From Brucella pecoris (GTDB lineage Bacteria; Pseudomonadota; Alphaproteobacteria; Rhizobiales; Rhizobiaceae), in contig NZ_VEWK01000002.1 in assembly GCF_006376675.1 (NCBI RefSeq), positions 186,001 through 250,000 on the forward strand: a stretch of 64,000 nt of DNA, in the 5' to 3' direction. This document shows, in pieces, positions 26,329 through 32,905 of the stretch. How positions within the stretch are numbered: position 1 is the first letter of the stretch; the number at the start of each line of letters is the position of its first letter. The position numbers and the translations under genes were made by a program. The notes beneath the pieces were generated by a model. That model ran no database searches and had not been told where the DNA came from. It saw only the letters and a list, made by a program, of their open reading frames with translations.

Positions 26329-26898
26329 TTATGGCAGGAGCTTTTTGAGAGCAGCATCGACGCGCTGCTGCAGCAATGGTGCCGCTGTTCTCTCAAATGC
26401 CGATCTCGTCGCGCCCTTGGTCATTTCCACCGGGATGAAAACACCTGACCGGGTATAGGTGATTTTGGTTCCAGACTTGTTCAGCCTATGGAAAGCATGG
26501 CCGTAAAACTTTGGAACGTTGACGCGACCGGGGAAGCGTCCGCCTTTCAGAAACGATCCCGCGAATAACTTCCGCTGCCCAAATGGCTTTGCGGAAACGC
26601 CTGCACGCAATTCGCGAGGCGAAAGATATTTCAGACGAATATCGCCGCCTCGCGTCACCATTTCGTAAGACAGCTTACTATGACGGGCGTGCCCCGGATC
26701 TCCGATAGCCTTGATTATGGTCTTGCGGGCGAGCCCCGTTTGCTTGGTCAGGTTTCGAATAACCTGTGTCTTTGCCCGGTTGCCGACCTGATTGATGATG
26801 CGAGGGAGAACGTTCGGAAAGCGCGAATGGAGAACCGCGATCCTCGATCCGAACAGCGAGAGGTGCTTATCGGCCCACTTTGCAGAAATCGTTGCCAT
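26329..26898 (-). CDS. Minor tail protein Z-like
   Basis: A 189-residue basic protein. RIINQVGNRAKTQVIRNLTK and QTGLARKTIIKAIGD are the pattern I associate with prophage minor tail protein Z. The remainder is rich in Lys, Arg, Phe and Gly. It is oddly placed, before the terminase genes instead of among the tail genes, and lies 15 bp after a small lipoprotein gene. It may take part in head-tail joining. Family assignment is moderate. Confidence 0.65.
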   Translation of the reverse strand: MATISAKWADKHLSLFGSRIAVLHSRFPNVLPRIINQVGNRAKTQVIRNLTKQTGLARKTIIKAIGDPGHARHSKLSYEMVTRGGDIRLKYLSPRELRAGVSAKPFGQRKLFAGSFLKGGRFPGRVNVPKFYGHAFHRLNKSGTKITYTRSGVFIPVEMTKGATRSAFERTAAPLLQQRVDAALKKLLP

Positions 26899-26913
26899 GA
26901 TCGCAATTCCACG

Positions 26914-27042
26914 TCACTTGCAGGCGCTGCTGCTGAAATAGTCATCCATCGTGCAGAAATGCTTTGCGCATCCACTAAGCGCGAAAGCGACCAGCAGCAG
27001 TGCAATCAGGACAAACAGTCGATTGTCGATGGTTCTGATCAT
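26914..27042 (-). CDS. Small phage lipoprotein (42 aa)
   Basis: A 42-residue frame from ATG at 27042 with AAAGG nine bases upstream. It starts with MIRTIDNRLF and a hydrophobic stretch ending in the lipobox ALSGC, with Cys25 as the lipidation site, followed by a short tail with two more cysteines. It is the first gene after the terminator that follows the NusG-like gene. It could alter the cell surface or be an entry-exclusion lipoprotein, but that is inference. Confidence 0.6.
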   Translation of the reverse strand: MIRTIDNRLFVLIALLLVAFALSGCAKHFCTMDDYFSSSACK

Positions 27043-27089
27043 TGGACCGGCCTTTCAACAAAACCGTTTATCCTTAGTACAAACGAAAA

Positions 27090-27107
27090 GAGCGCCAACT
27101 GGCGCTC
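27090..27107 (-). terminator. Terminator between NusG-like gene and late genes
   Basis: A perfect 8-bp inverted repeat GAGCGCCA/TGGCGCTC with a two-base loop, followed on the minus strand by TTTTCGTTT. It lies about 170 bases after the stop of the NusG-like gene and just before the late genes, so it would separate early from late leftward transcription unless overridden. Confidence 0.8.
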
Positions 27108-27144
27108 ATCGTTCGGAGAAGTCTGGACATAGCTTACGCACTGG

Positions 27145-27281
27145 CCCTGAATCGATTGCTGCCGTTTTGGCAGTCAGGGCGGGGTCCGAGCGCGACCACC
27201 TCAGGAACTAGTCCCCACGTTTTACCGTGTATCGAGGTTCACTATTCATACCGGATCATCCCGTGAGCAGATTACGCTCAC
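27145..27281 (-). promoter_or_regulatory. Structured leader before the late terminator
   Basis: Between the NusG-like stop and the terminator are two further hairpins. One pairs CCCTGA with TCAGGG at 27145-27179 and holds a second stem CTGCC/GGCAG inside. The other is GTGAGC/GCTCAC at 27263-27281, across the stop codon. No gene lies here. The series of stems in front of a terminator could be a recognition site for an antitermination complex. This is a structural observation; the role is inferred. Confidence 0.45.
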
Positions 27282-27940
27282 AAAGGTTCGAGAATTGCAA
27301 TAGGCACAGTCATTGCCACTGGCCTGCCCATAATCGAAACCTCAATCACAACGAGACCGTTGCCCTTTGTTCCACCCGAAACCAGTTCTGCACGGCAACC
27401 GGCAAAAGGACCATCGGCAACACGCGCCCATTTCACCCCGATAAACTTCCGGTGAAAATGCTCGTAATCATATTTACCATCTTCGGCTTTCGCTTTGAAA
27501 AGATATACCTTTTCGGCACTGACCAGAAATGGCGCTTCATATCCACCAAGGATCGAAACGACGTGATCGAAACTCAACAGACCGGCAAGGCATTCGTTCA
27601 AAACTGCACAGCGTACCAGCACGTAACCATTCATGACGGGCTGCTGTTTTGCCGGAAGGACTCGATGCTGTCGACGAACCACAGGCCCCATTTTCATGGG
27701 GACAAGTACTTCGATATTTTCTTTTTCGAGCGCTTCCCGCACCGAAAGTTCGCGTCCTGACATCACCTGAAGGACCAGCCAAGGAGAATCATCGCCCGCG
27801 CGATTCGCTGCCGCTGCCCTCATCCGAGCTACCCTGCCACGCTCTGCAAGCACCTTGTCGATTGCGCAAGCCTGCTCGAATGTCGGCTGTCTCGTGATAG
27901 CATCTGCAATCTGCTTTGCGTCAATTGCCATCATTTTCAC
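27278..27940 (-). CDS. NusG-like transcription elongation/antitermination protein
   Basis: A 220-residue protein with a NusG N-terminal domain at about residues 52-125 (WLVLQVMSGRELSVREALEK, then MNGYVLVRC) and a KOW-type C-terminal domain at about 165-220 (WARVADGPFAGCRAELVSGG, ending in VTIPIAILEP-like strands). The first 50 residues are a helical extension not found in host NusG. Host NusG binds RNA polymerase and Rho or S10, and specialised paralogues such as RfaH suppress termination in long operons. This copy is the last gene before a terminator and the 24-kb late region, so a role in late antitermination is likely but inferred. The GTG start follows GAGGGG and overlaps the replication gene by 20 bp. 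Confidence 0.85.
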   Translation of the reverse strand: MKMMAIDAKQIADAITRQPTFEQACAIDKVLAERGRVARMRAAAANRAGDDSPWLVLQVMSGRELSVREALEKENIEVLVPMKMGPVVRRQHRVLPAKQQPVMNGYVLVRCAVLNECLAGLLSFDHVVSILGGYEAPFLVSAEKVYLFKAKAEDGKYDYEHFHRKFIGVKWARVADGPFAGCRAELVSGGTKGNGLVVIEVSIMGRPVAMTVPIAILEPL

Positions 27941-29093
27941 CCAATCCCCTCAGTGCGATTTCGAAACCGTTCAAACCCTCCGGCCCACCAGCCGGGAAAT
28001 ATACCCACTCGGCATTGCCGGGGTCCGGGAACCATGGCCAGCCCTGCTGACTGTGGAAATCGGCCCATGCCTTCCACTCGTCGCTGCCAATGCGAACCTG
28101 TACGAGCAAATCCTTGATCGCCTGCAGGCGCGCTGGAACAAGCGCGCCACGTCCACCAGATGCACGCTCGAAAAGCTCATTCACTGCTGGAAAGCCCTGC
28201 TTGGCCTGCTTATCGTGCAGCAGATATTTCTCGGTATAGCGCCCGCTATCGACCAAGCCCTTCTCGATCTGGGTCAGGCCAACAACACGAGTGGGACCGT
28301 TCAGCAACAGCTCATAGACCCTTGCACCCCACATTTTGCCCAAAGGCGCTGCCTGCGCAGATCCGGTCTGCTCGACCGCCGCTTTGGCTGGCAGCTTTTC
28401 CCAGCGTCTTTCGCGGAGATAAACCGCATAGGAGCAAACCAGCTTCCGACCCGACGCCTTCGCAGCCTCGACGTAGCGCGCAGCCTCGTCGACTGCCGCT
28501 TGCCTTTCCTCCGGCGTCAGAGACAGCCACACACGGAAAGCCTCAGGCTCGCTGTCGGATATCGCTGTAGGCCAACCATGGAAACCACGCTTGAACGAAC
28601 GTTCGACGGATTTCCGGCTTTCCCTTCCATCGTCCTCGCTCTCGCGCGCTCTCTCACCTAATGGTTTATCTAATGGTTCTATTACGGTTTGGGTGACACC
28701 GTGACACCCGTCGGCGTCGTCAATGTCACCCGTCGGTGCTTCCGTTGTCACGGGTGACACCGTGACACCCGTGACACCATGACACCCGTCGGCGGCAGGT
28801 TTTCCCGCCTGCAAGCTGTCCAATGCACGCATATCGAAATCGTATCGCGTGGCCTGCCCCGGTCGTCCGCCGCCCTCGGCCACGACAATCAGCAACCCTT
28901 CATCGACGAAGTCGCGTAGAAGACGCTGCACGGTACGCTCGGAAAGCTCTGTTTCAAGCGCAAGCCGTCCAACTGTAGGCCAGATCCCGCGCCCGTCATC
29001 GTCCGCGAAATCTGCCAGACGGATCGCGAGCATCTTGCGGCTCGGAGATCCAAGTTGCGCCTTGAACAGGCGTGACATGACAGCAATGCTCAT
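27921..29093 (-). CDS. Phage replication protein with N-terminal winged helix
   Basis: A 390-residue protein. The N-terminus (residues about 10-75: FKAQLGSPSRKMLAIRLADF, then LALETELSERTVQRLLRDFV and DEGLLIVVAEGGG) is a helix-turn-helix of the kind found in phage replication initiators such as lambda O-like proteins. A Gly, Thr and Val-rich linker follows at about 100-140, encoded by repeated DNA that may be the origin. The C-terminal half is rich in Trp and Arg and has no obvious catalytic motif. It starts within the stop of the methylase-like gene (ATGA) and is followed by the NusG-like gene. Confidence 0.75.
   Translation of the reverse strand: MSIAVMSRLFKAQLGSPSRKMLAIRLADFADDDGRGIWPTVGRLALETELSERTVQRLLRDFVDEGLLIVVAEGGGRPGQATRYDFDMRALDSLQAGKPAADGCHGVTGVTVSPVTTEAPTGDIDDADGCHGVTQTVIEPLDKPLGERARESEDDGRESRKSVERSFKRGFHGWPTAISDSEPEAFRVWLSLTPEERQAAVDEAARYVEAAKASGRKLVCSYAVYLRERRWEKLPAKAAVEQTGSAQAAPLGKMWGARVYELLLNGPTRVVGLTQIEKGLVDSGRYTEKYLLHDKQAKQGFPAVNELFERASGGRGALVPARLQAIKDLLVQVRIGSDEWKAWADFHSQQGWPWFPDPGNAEWVYFPAGGPEGLNGFEIALRGLGENDGN
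28691..28787. repeat. GTGACACC repeats inside replication gene, candidate origin
   Basis: The unit GTGACACC occurs five times (at 28693, 28701, 28754, 28762 and 28771), with a variant ATGACACC at 28779 and an inverted GTCACC at 28725. A block of 21 identical bases is found at both 28691 and 28752. Spacing of eight bases within each pair looks like iterons. Phage initiator genes often carry their own origin in the middle of the gene. Confidence 0.55.
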
Positions 29094-29749
29094 TGCGCTG
29101 CCTCCAGATACTCAGCGGCAGGCAAACGCACCCACTGGTCAGCCATCGCGGCTGCAATGCCCGTGAAAAACCGGCTGCGCTCGCGCCAACGGTCAGGACC
29201 TGGCGGAATACGATGCACGCGCGCCTCCCTGCCCTCGACAATGTCGGTAGCGGTCAGCGGTGGAAGGTTGCGCAACCAGAAGCAGGTACGCTTGACCTCA
29301 CCATGGCCAAATTGCCAAGGCTGTACGCTCTGGGCGGGCGGCGCATAGTTTGTGATGCGCGCCTTGGCATGCTTGTGCATGACAGGGTTTTCGACGCACA
29401 CGCGGTGAATGGGAGCGTTCCAGAACGTTGAAAACAGTTCCGCCGCTTCATCCAGTTCGCGCCAGATCTGTTCGACCGTCTTGCCGCGCGGGGGCACCGT
29501 CAGCCAGCGAACACCGGAGTTGCAAAGCCGCGTGCATGGCGGATGTGCGACAATCAACAGATCCCAGCCATCATGCAGTAGATCCCGCGCATCGCCGACA
29601 ACATGACGGTTTGTCTTGTCCTCGGCTGGCAGCAGATCGCACGACCACGCATCATGCCCAGCGTCGAGGAATGCATTTCGCACCGTGCCGGAAAACTCAC
29701 AGGCTACGAGAACGCGCAACGGTTTTATCGTGTCGGAATGTGTCGTCAT
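29090..29749 (-). CDS. DNA cytosine methyltransferase-like protein
   Basis: A 219-residue protein from ATG at 29749 overlapping the upstream stop (ATGA). It has the layout of a C5-methyltransferase core: VLVACEFSGTVRNAFLDAGH as the SAM-binding motif, HPPCTRLCNSGVRWL with the PPC motif holding the catalytic Cys, and VCVENPVMHKHAK with the EN motif. It lacks the large target-recognition part of normal C5 enzymes and has Thr where Gln usually follows PPC. I know this as a common phage family of unproven activity. It probably modifies phage DNA. Confidence 0.75.
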   Translation of the reverse strand: MTTHSDTIKPLRVLVACEFSGTVRNAFLDAGHDAWSCDLLPAEDKTNRHVVGDARDLLHDGWDLLIVAHPPCTRLCNSGVRWLTVPPRGKTVEQIWRELDEAAELFSTFWNAPIHRVCVENPVMHKHAKARITNYAPPAQSVQPWQFGHGEVKRTCFWLRNLPPLTATDIVEGREARVHRIPPGPDRWRERSRFFTGIAAAMADQWVRLPAAEYLEAAQ

Positions 29750-30261
29750 TGCCCCACCCTCAGCCACACCTCAAAATCGGCGCGCAAATCGCTCCACCGG
29801 TCTGCTGCAGCGGCATCGCTATTCAGTTCTTTTCTTGATTTGATCCGAAGGATGGCGCGCAATGCGTCTGCGGCAGTATCAGCCGTCAGTGGCCCCTCGG
29901 CGCCGTGCCTTTCTTCCAGATAGATCCGGAATGAAGCCTGATCGCATTTCATGGCAGCTTCCGCCGCGAAGCCCTTCGAAATACGCCGCTTTTGCTGAAC
30001 CGGCGCGGCCTTACGTGATGCCGCGATTGCGCGGTCGACAAGCCCCAGCAAAAACCCGACCATATCCGGCGCGTTGACCAGAAAATCGACCTCATCCGGC
30101 GTTGCACCGGGATGAAAATTCGCGATTTCGATCAATTCGCCATTACGTGTTTTTGCTTCGACAAACGTGGCTTTCTCAGCGCAGCAAAGCTGCCAGCGCG
30201 CGCCGTCGAGTGCCCGATATCTATCTTTGATCTTCCGCAGACGGTCGGCATCAGAGGTCAT
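29746..30261 (-). CDS. Phage early hypothetical protein (171 aa)
   Basis: A 171-residue soluble protein from ATG at 30261, which overlaps the DUF4406 stop (ATGA). The N-terminal part (TSDADRLRKIKDRYRALDGA, then IEIANFHPGATPDEVDFLVN) resembles small early phage proteins with a conserved Asp-Val-Asp-Phe stretch. The C-terminal part is helical and basic. It is translationally coupled to both neighbours in the nucleic-acid modification cluster. Function unknown. Confidence 0.65.
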   Translation of the reverse strand: MTSDADRLRKIKDRYRALDGARWQLCCAEKATFVEAKTRNGELIEIANFHPGATPDEVDFLVNAPDMVGFLLGLVDRAIAASRKAAPVQQKRRISKGFAAEAAMKCDQASFRIYLEERHGAEGPLTADTAADALRAILRIKSRKELNSDAAAADRWSDLRADFEVWLRVGQ

Positions 30262-30605
30262 AGCGCCTCCAGCCATTCGATAATGTCGATGCCGCAATTG
30301 AGCGCCAGCTGTCGTTCGGCACCCGCCCCCTTGGACGCCCGCCAACCCGGCAGCAAAACTAACGTGTCGGCCTCAAGACAAATGAAGTTACAATATGATG
30401 CGAACGCTTGCCGTATCGGAAAAAGCTCCGGTGGTCCCTTATGGGGATATTCGGCAGGGTTATAGACCCGATGCCCCGCCAAGCGGAGAGCGGCGGCAGC
30501 GCTGCGAAAAGCCGGATAATTGAAATCCGGCAATCCCGTCATTGGCCCGGAAAGATAGATGATGCGCGGGCTTCCCAATGTGGCGATAAAACAATTGGAG
30601 CACAT
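30258..30605 (-). CDS. DUF4406 protein, nucleoside deoxyribosyltransferase-like
   Basis: A 115-residue protein of the DUF4406 type, related in fold to nucleoside 2-deoxyribosyltransferases: IIYLSGPMTGLPDFNYPAFR, then GHRVYNPAEY, and EADTLVLLPGWRASKGAGAE near the end, holding the conserved Gly-Trp and Ser residues. Such proteins are common in phages and may act on nucleosides or nucleotides. It starts within the stop of the methylase fusion gene (TAATG), so it is coupled to it. Confidence 0.82.
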   Translation of the reverse strand: MCSNCFIATLGSPRIIYLSGPMTGLPDFNYPAFRSAAAALRLAGHRVYNPAEYPHKGPPELFPIRQAFASYCNFICLEADTLVLLPGWRASKGAGAERQLALNCGIDIIEWLEAL

Positions 30606-31921
30606 TACGCGGCCTCCACGTCAGCGGCAGGCGCTTCATATCCCCATACATCCCAGCCTGGACGCTTGCGGCGCGCATTCAGTTCCAGCTTTGGGAGATC
30701 CGGATAAAATTTCTCAATCTGCTCAGCGAAATACTCAGGCTTGGCGGAATGCTCGCCCTTCTTTTCGGCGTAGACCGTCGGCGGGAGCATTTCCGGCAGC
30801 GGGCACGCCACCTCGCCGCGCCTGCCGATGAGCAGAAGCTCATGCCGGTCCCTGCCCCAATAGCCGGTGCCGATATCGACCTTGTCCCAAACCCAGTGAT
30901 GCACATAGGTGAAGCCGCAAGCCTCCATGACCCGCAGCGAATCCAGCAACATCGGATTTGTCGCCCAAAGGAACAGTACAGCAGGATGACTACCACCGAT
31001 CAGCTCGACCATCAGGGCGACGATTTCGTCGGTAGGCATCGTCGGATAGTGGTTCTCAGCGCTCTTTTCGCGCCCCGTCACTTCCGAATGAACCTGATAT
31101 TTCCACGCCGGATCTGCATAATAGACCGGATAGAGCCGATCCAGCTTTGCCGGTGCCGTCGCCTTGCCGCGCTCGGCGGTCAGCGCCATTTCCGTAAGTC
31201 TGACAGCGTGGCGCACCTTCTGTTGCTGGGCACGAATGCTCTTGCTTTCGACCTTGATGCGCTTTTCTTCTGCCAGAGCGCCCTCGACCCACGCAATTTG
31301 CGCAACATCCGACGGCAGAGCCTTGAGGCGATCAAGCGCCACACCATTGTCAAGCCGGGTGCCCCGCAGCTTGTCGAGCGCCGCCTTGCAAATCTTTTCC
31401 CCACGCTCGGCATCGCGTCGGATGCTTCGCTCTGGTTTTCCGGTCAGTTCAGCCGTGGCGGCAACAAAACTCTTACGCTCTGCCCGGTCGACCAAGTGGC
31501 CAACTTGTCCGCTTGATTTGCGGTCGCCGCCATGGCCGGTTTCCGGGTATTTTAGGAGATACAATTCCTTGCGCCGGAAAACGAACATGGCGCGATCTGC
31601 TGGCGTCAGTTCGGCACGGGCAAGATTCTCGTCGATCTCCCAAAGCTCGGCATCGAGCGCACTTTCCTTTCGCACAAATGCCGGGATTTCCTGCCAGCCA
31701 ATGGCGAGCGCAGCCGCCAACCGGTGGGCACCAGCCGACAGAATGTAGGGCGAAGCGCCCTTGCGCTTGCTGTCATTTGCCCGAACTGTTATCGGCGTCC
31801 GCAAGCCCAGTTCCGTAAAGGACGGCTTCAACGCCTCGACTTTCGCCGGATCCACTTCGCGCAGGCGCTTGCCCGTGTCGATATCGGATATCCGGATCAT
31901 TTCAGGTAGTAGCGCGTCCAT
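30605..31921 (-). CDS. ParB/Srx-type N-terminus fused to MT-A70 adenine methyltransferase
   Basis: A 438-residue fusion. Residues about 8-105 form a ParB/sulfiredoxin-like nuclease domain (IRISDIDTGKRLREVDPAKV, SAGAHRLAAALAIGWQEIPA), and a helical linker follows. Residues about 250-430 form an MT-A70 type N6-adenine methyltransferase: VYYADPAWKY in place of the usual DPPW, ENHYPTMPTDEI, VLFLWATNP and VWDKVDIGTGYWGR. MT-A70 proteins methylate adenine in DNA or RNA. The ParB part may add DNA binding or nicking. ATG at 31921 lies one base after the stop of a small membrane gene. The Pro-to-Ala change in the catalytic motif is notable and found in some phage members. Confidence 0.88.
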   Translation of the reverse strand: MDALLPEMIRISDIDTGKRLREVDPAKVEALKPSFTELGLRTPITVRANDSKRKGASPYILSAGAHRLAAALAIGWQEIPAFVRKESALDAELWEIDENLARAELTPADRAMFVFRRKELYLLKYPETGHGGDRKSSGQVGHLVDRAERKSFVAATAELTGKPERSIRRDAERGEKICKAALDKLRGTRLDNGVALDRLKALPSDVAQIAWVEGALAEEKRIKVESKSIRAQQQKVRHAVRLTEMALTAERGKATAPAKLDRLYPVYYADPAWKYQVHSEVTGREKSAENHYPTMPTDEIVALMVELIGGSHPAVLFLWATNPMLLDSLRVMEACGFTYVHHWVWDKVDIGTGYWGRDRHELLLIGRRGEVACPLPEMLPPTVYAEKKGEHSAKPEYFAEQIEKFYPDLPKLELNARRKRPGWDVWGYEAPAADVEAA

Positions 31922-31922
31922 G

Positions 31923-32036
31923 TCACCGCCCCGCAAGAAACAGAAAGAAGATGAGAAAAGCCGCGACTGGTGACTCAGCAACCAACGCGGCACAAACGAT
32001 CAGCGCGACCTCGCGCGGCTGGAAACGGGCGATCAT
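31923..32036 (-). CDS. 37-residue membrane peptide
   Basis: A 37-residue frame linking its neighbours: its ATG overlaps the stop of the 88-aa gene (ATGA) and its stop is separated by one base from the methylase fusion start. The peptide has a basic N-terminus and a hydrophobic stretch VALIVCAALVAESPVAAFLI followed by FFLFLAGR, so it probably spans the inner membrane. The tight junctions on both sides argue for a real gene. Function unknown. Confidence 0.55.
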   Translation of the reverse strand: MIARFQPREVALIVCAALVAESPVAAFLIFFLFLAGR

Positions 32037-32299
32037 GGGCCGATCCGGCGAAGCGGCTCCCTGCCGTGCAACTGGCGAAAATCGTCGCGCAGCTCGGCCA
32101 GCTTTTCCCAGCCCATGACCTGCCAGCGTCCATCGACCCGCTTGACGGCAAAACGATTGCCCTTGCGCCGAACCTCAACGCCAAACCCAAGCAGTTCATA
32201 TTGCGTGGCATCAAAACCGGATCTGACACCGCATTCGAAGCGACGAGGCCCACCGTGCGACGCAATCCATTGTTCGACGAGCGCGGAAACAGCAGTCAT
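32033..32299 (-). CDS. Small phage early protein (88 aa)
   Basis: An 88-residue soluble protein, with ATG overlapping the CII-like stop (ATGA). It contains ASHGGPRRFECGVRSGFDAT and a C-terminal block with VKRVDGRWQVMGWEKLAELR that looks like a small beta domain with Trp residues. No catalytic motif. It lies between the CII-like regulator and the methylase cluster and is probably part of the early leftward operon. Family not recognised. Confidence 0.6.
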   Translation of the reverse strand: MTAVSALVEQWIASHGGPRRFECGVRSGFDATQYELLGFGVEVRRKGNRFAVKRVDGRWQVMGWEKLAELRDDFRQLHGREPLRRIGP

Positions 32300-32772
32300 T
32301 TTCCCGCCTCCAGACGACGCAACACGTCCTCCAGCGCCCGGATCGCCTCCCGCACTTCCTTGGTGATTTCCCGCTTCTCACCGGCGTCAATGCGTCCATC
32401 TTCCAGCGCCGTAACGATGGATTTTGAAACATCCATCGTCTCGGACATGACGCGGTGCGCATCCATTTCCGTGAGAGGCGCATTGTCGAGCGCTTTCATT
32501 GCCCCTGATGCTGCCGGAACAAGCTCATATCCGAGCAATCCGGCTGCAGCCTTTATGATCGTCGGCGTTTGCGCTCGCCGGTCGACCTCGACCGCGACAT
32601 CAATCGGCATGAAGCTGTCGGCATGTTCCACGCCGAACGATGCGTACTTGGAAAGCGTCGACACGCCGACACGGGTAAAGGGCACGATGCAGGAAATGCC
32701 GCCCGACAGCATGTATGCGCCATCGGTAGCAGACTTGAGGGAACGCTGTTCTTGCTCGGAAATTGTGCGCAC
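32296..32772 (-). CDS. Phage regulatory protein CII-like (CP76 family)
   Basis: A 158-residue protein with the pattern of the CP76-type phage CII regulators: SLKSATDGAYMLSGGI, then VSTLSKYASFGVEHADSFMP, a helix-turn-helix in which STLSKYAS is the recognition helix, and IDVAVEVDRR. The C-terminal half is helical (ITKEVREAIRALEDVLRRLE) and may oligomerise. The start is GTG behind AGGGG. It would control the lysis-lysogeny choice together with the CI and Cro-like proteins upstream. Confidence 0.78.
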   Translation of the reverse strand: MRTISEQEQRSLKSATDGAYMLSGGISCIVPFTRVGVSTLSKYASFGVEHADSFMPIDVAVEVDRRAQTPTIIKAAAGLLGYELVPAASGAMKALDNAPLTEMDAHRVMSETMDVSKSIVTALEDGRIDAGEKREITKEVREAIRALEDVLRRLEAGK

Positions 32773-32905
32773 GGAAACACCCCTGAAAATTTCAAGGAAA
32801 AAAGTTCGTCAAAGGATTCGATGAAGTTGGTCAGCCCAGCCGGTACGACTGAGAAATCAGATTAACCAGGCGGCCCACAGGCTGAGGAAACGACCGATGA
32901 AGTCA

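Noticed and set aside
27227..28661. Plus-strand frames opposite the NusG-like and replication genes
   Set aside because: Shadow frames without start signals; the minus-strand genes have recognisable domains and overlapping junctions with their neighbours.
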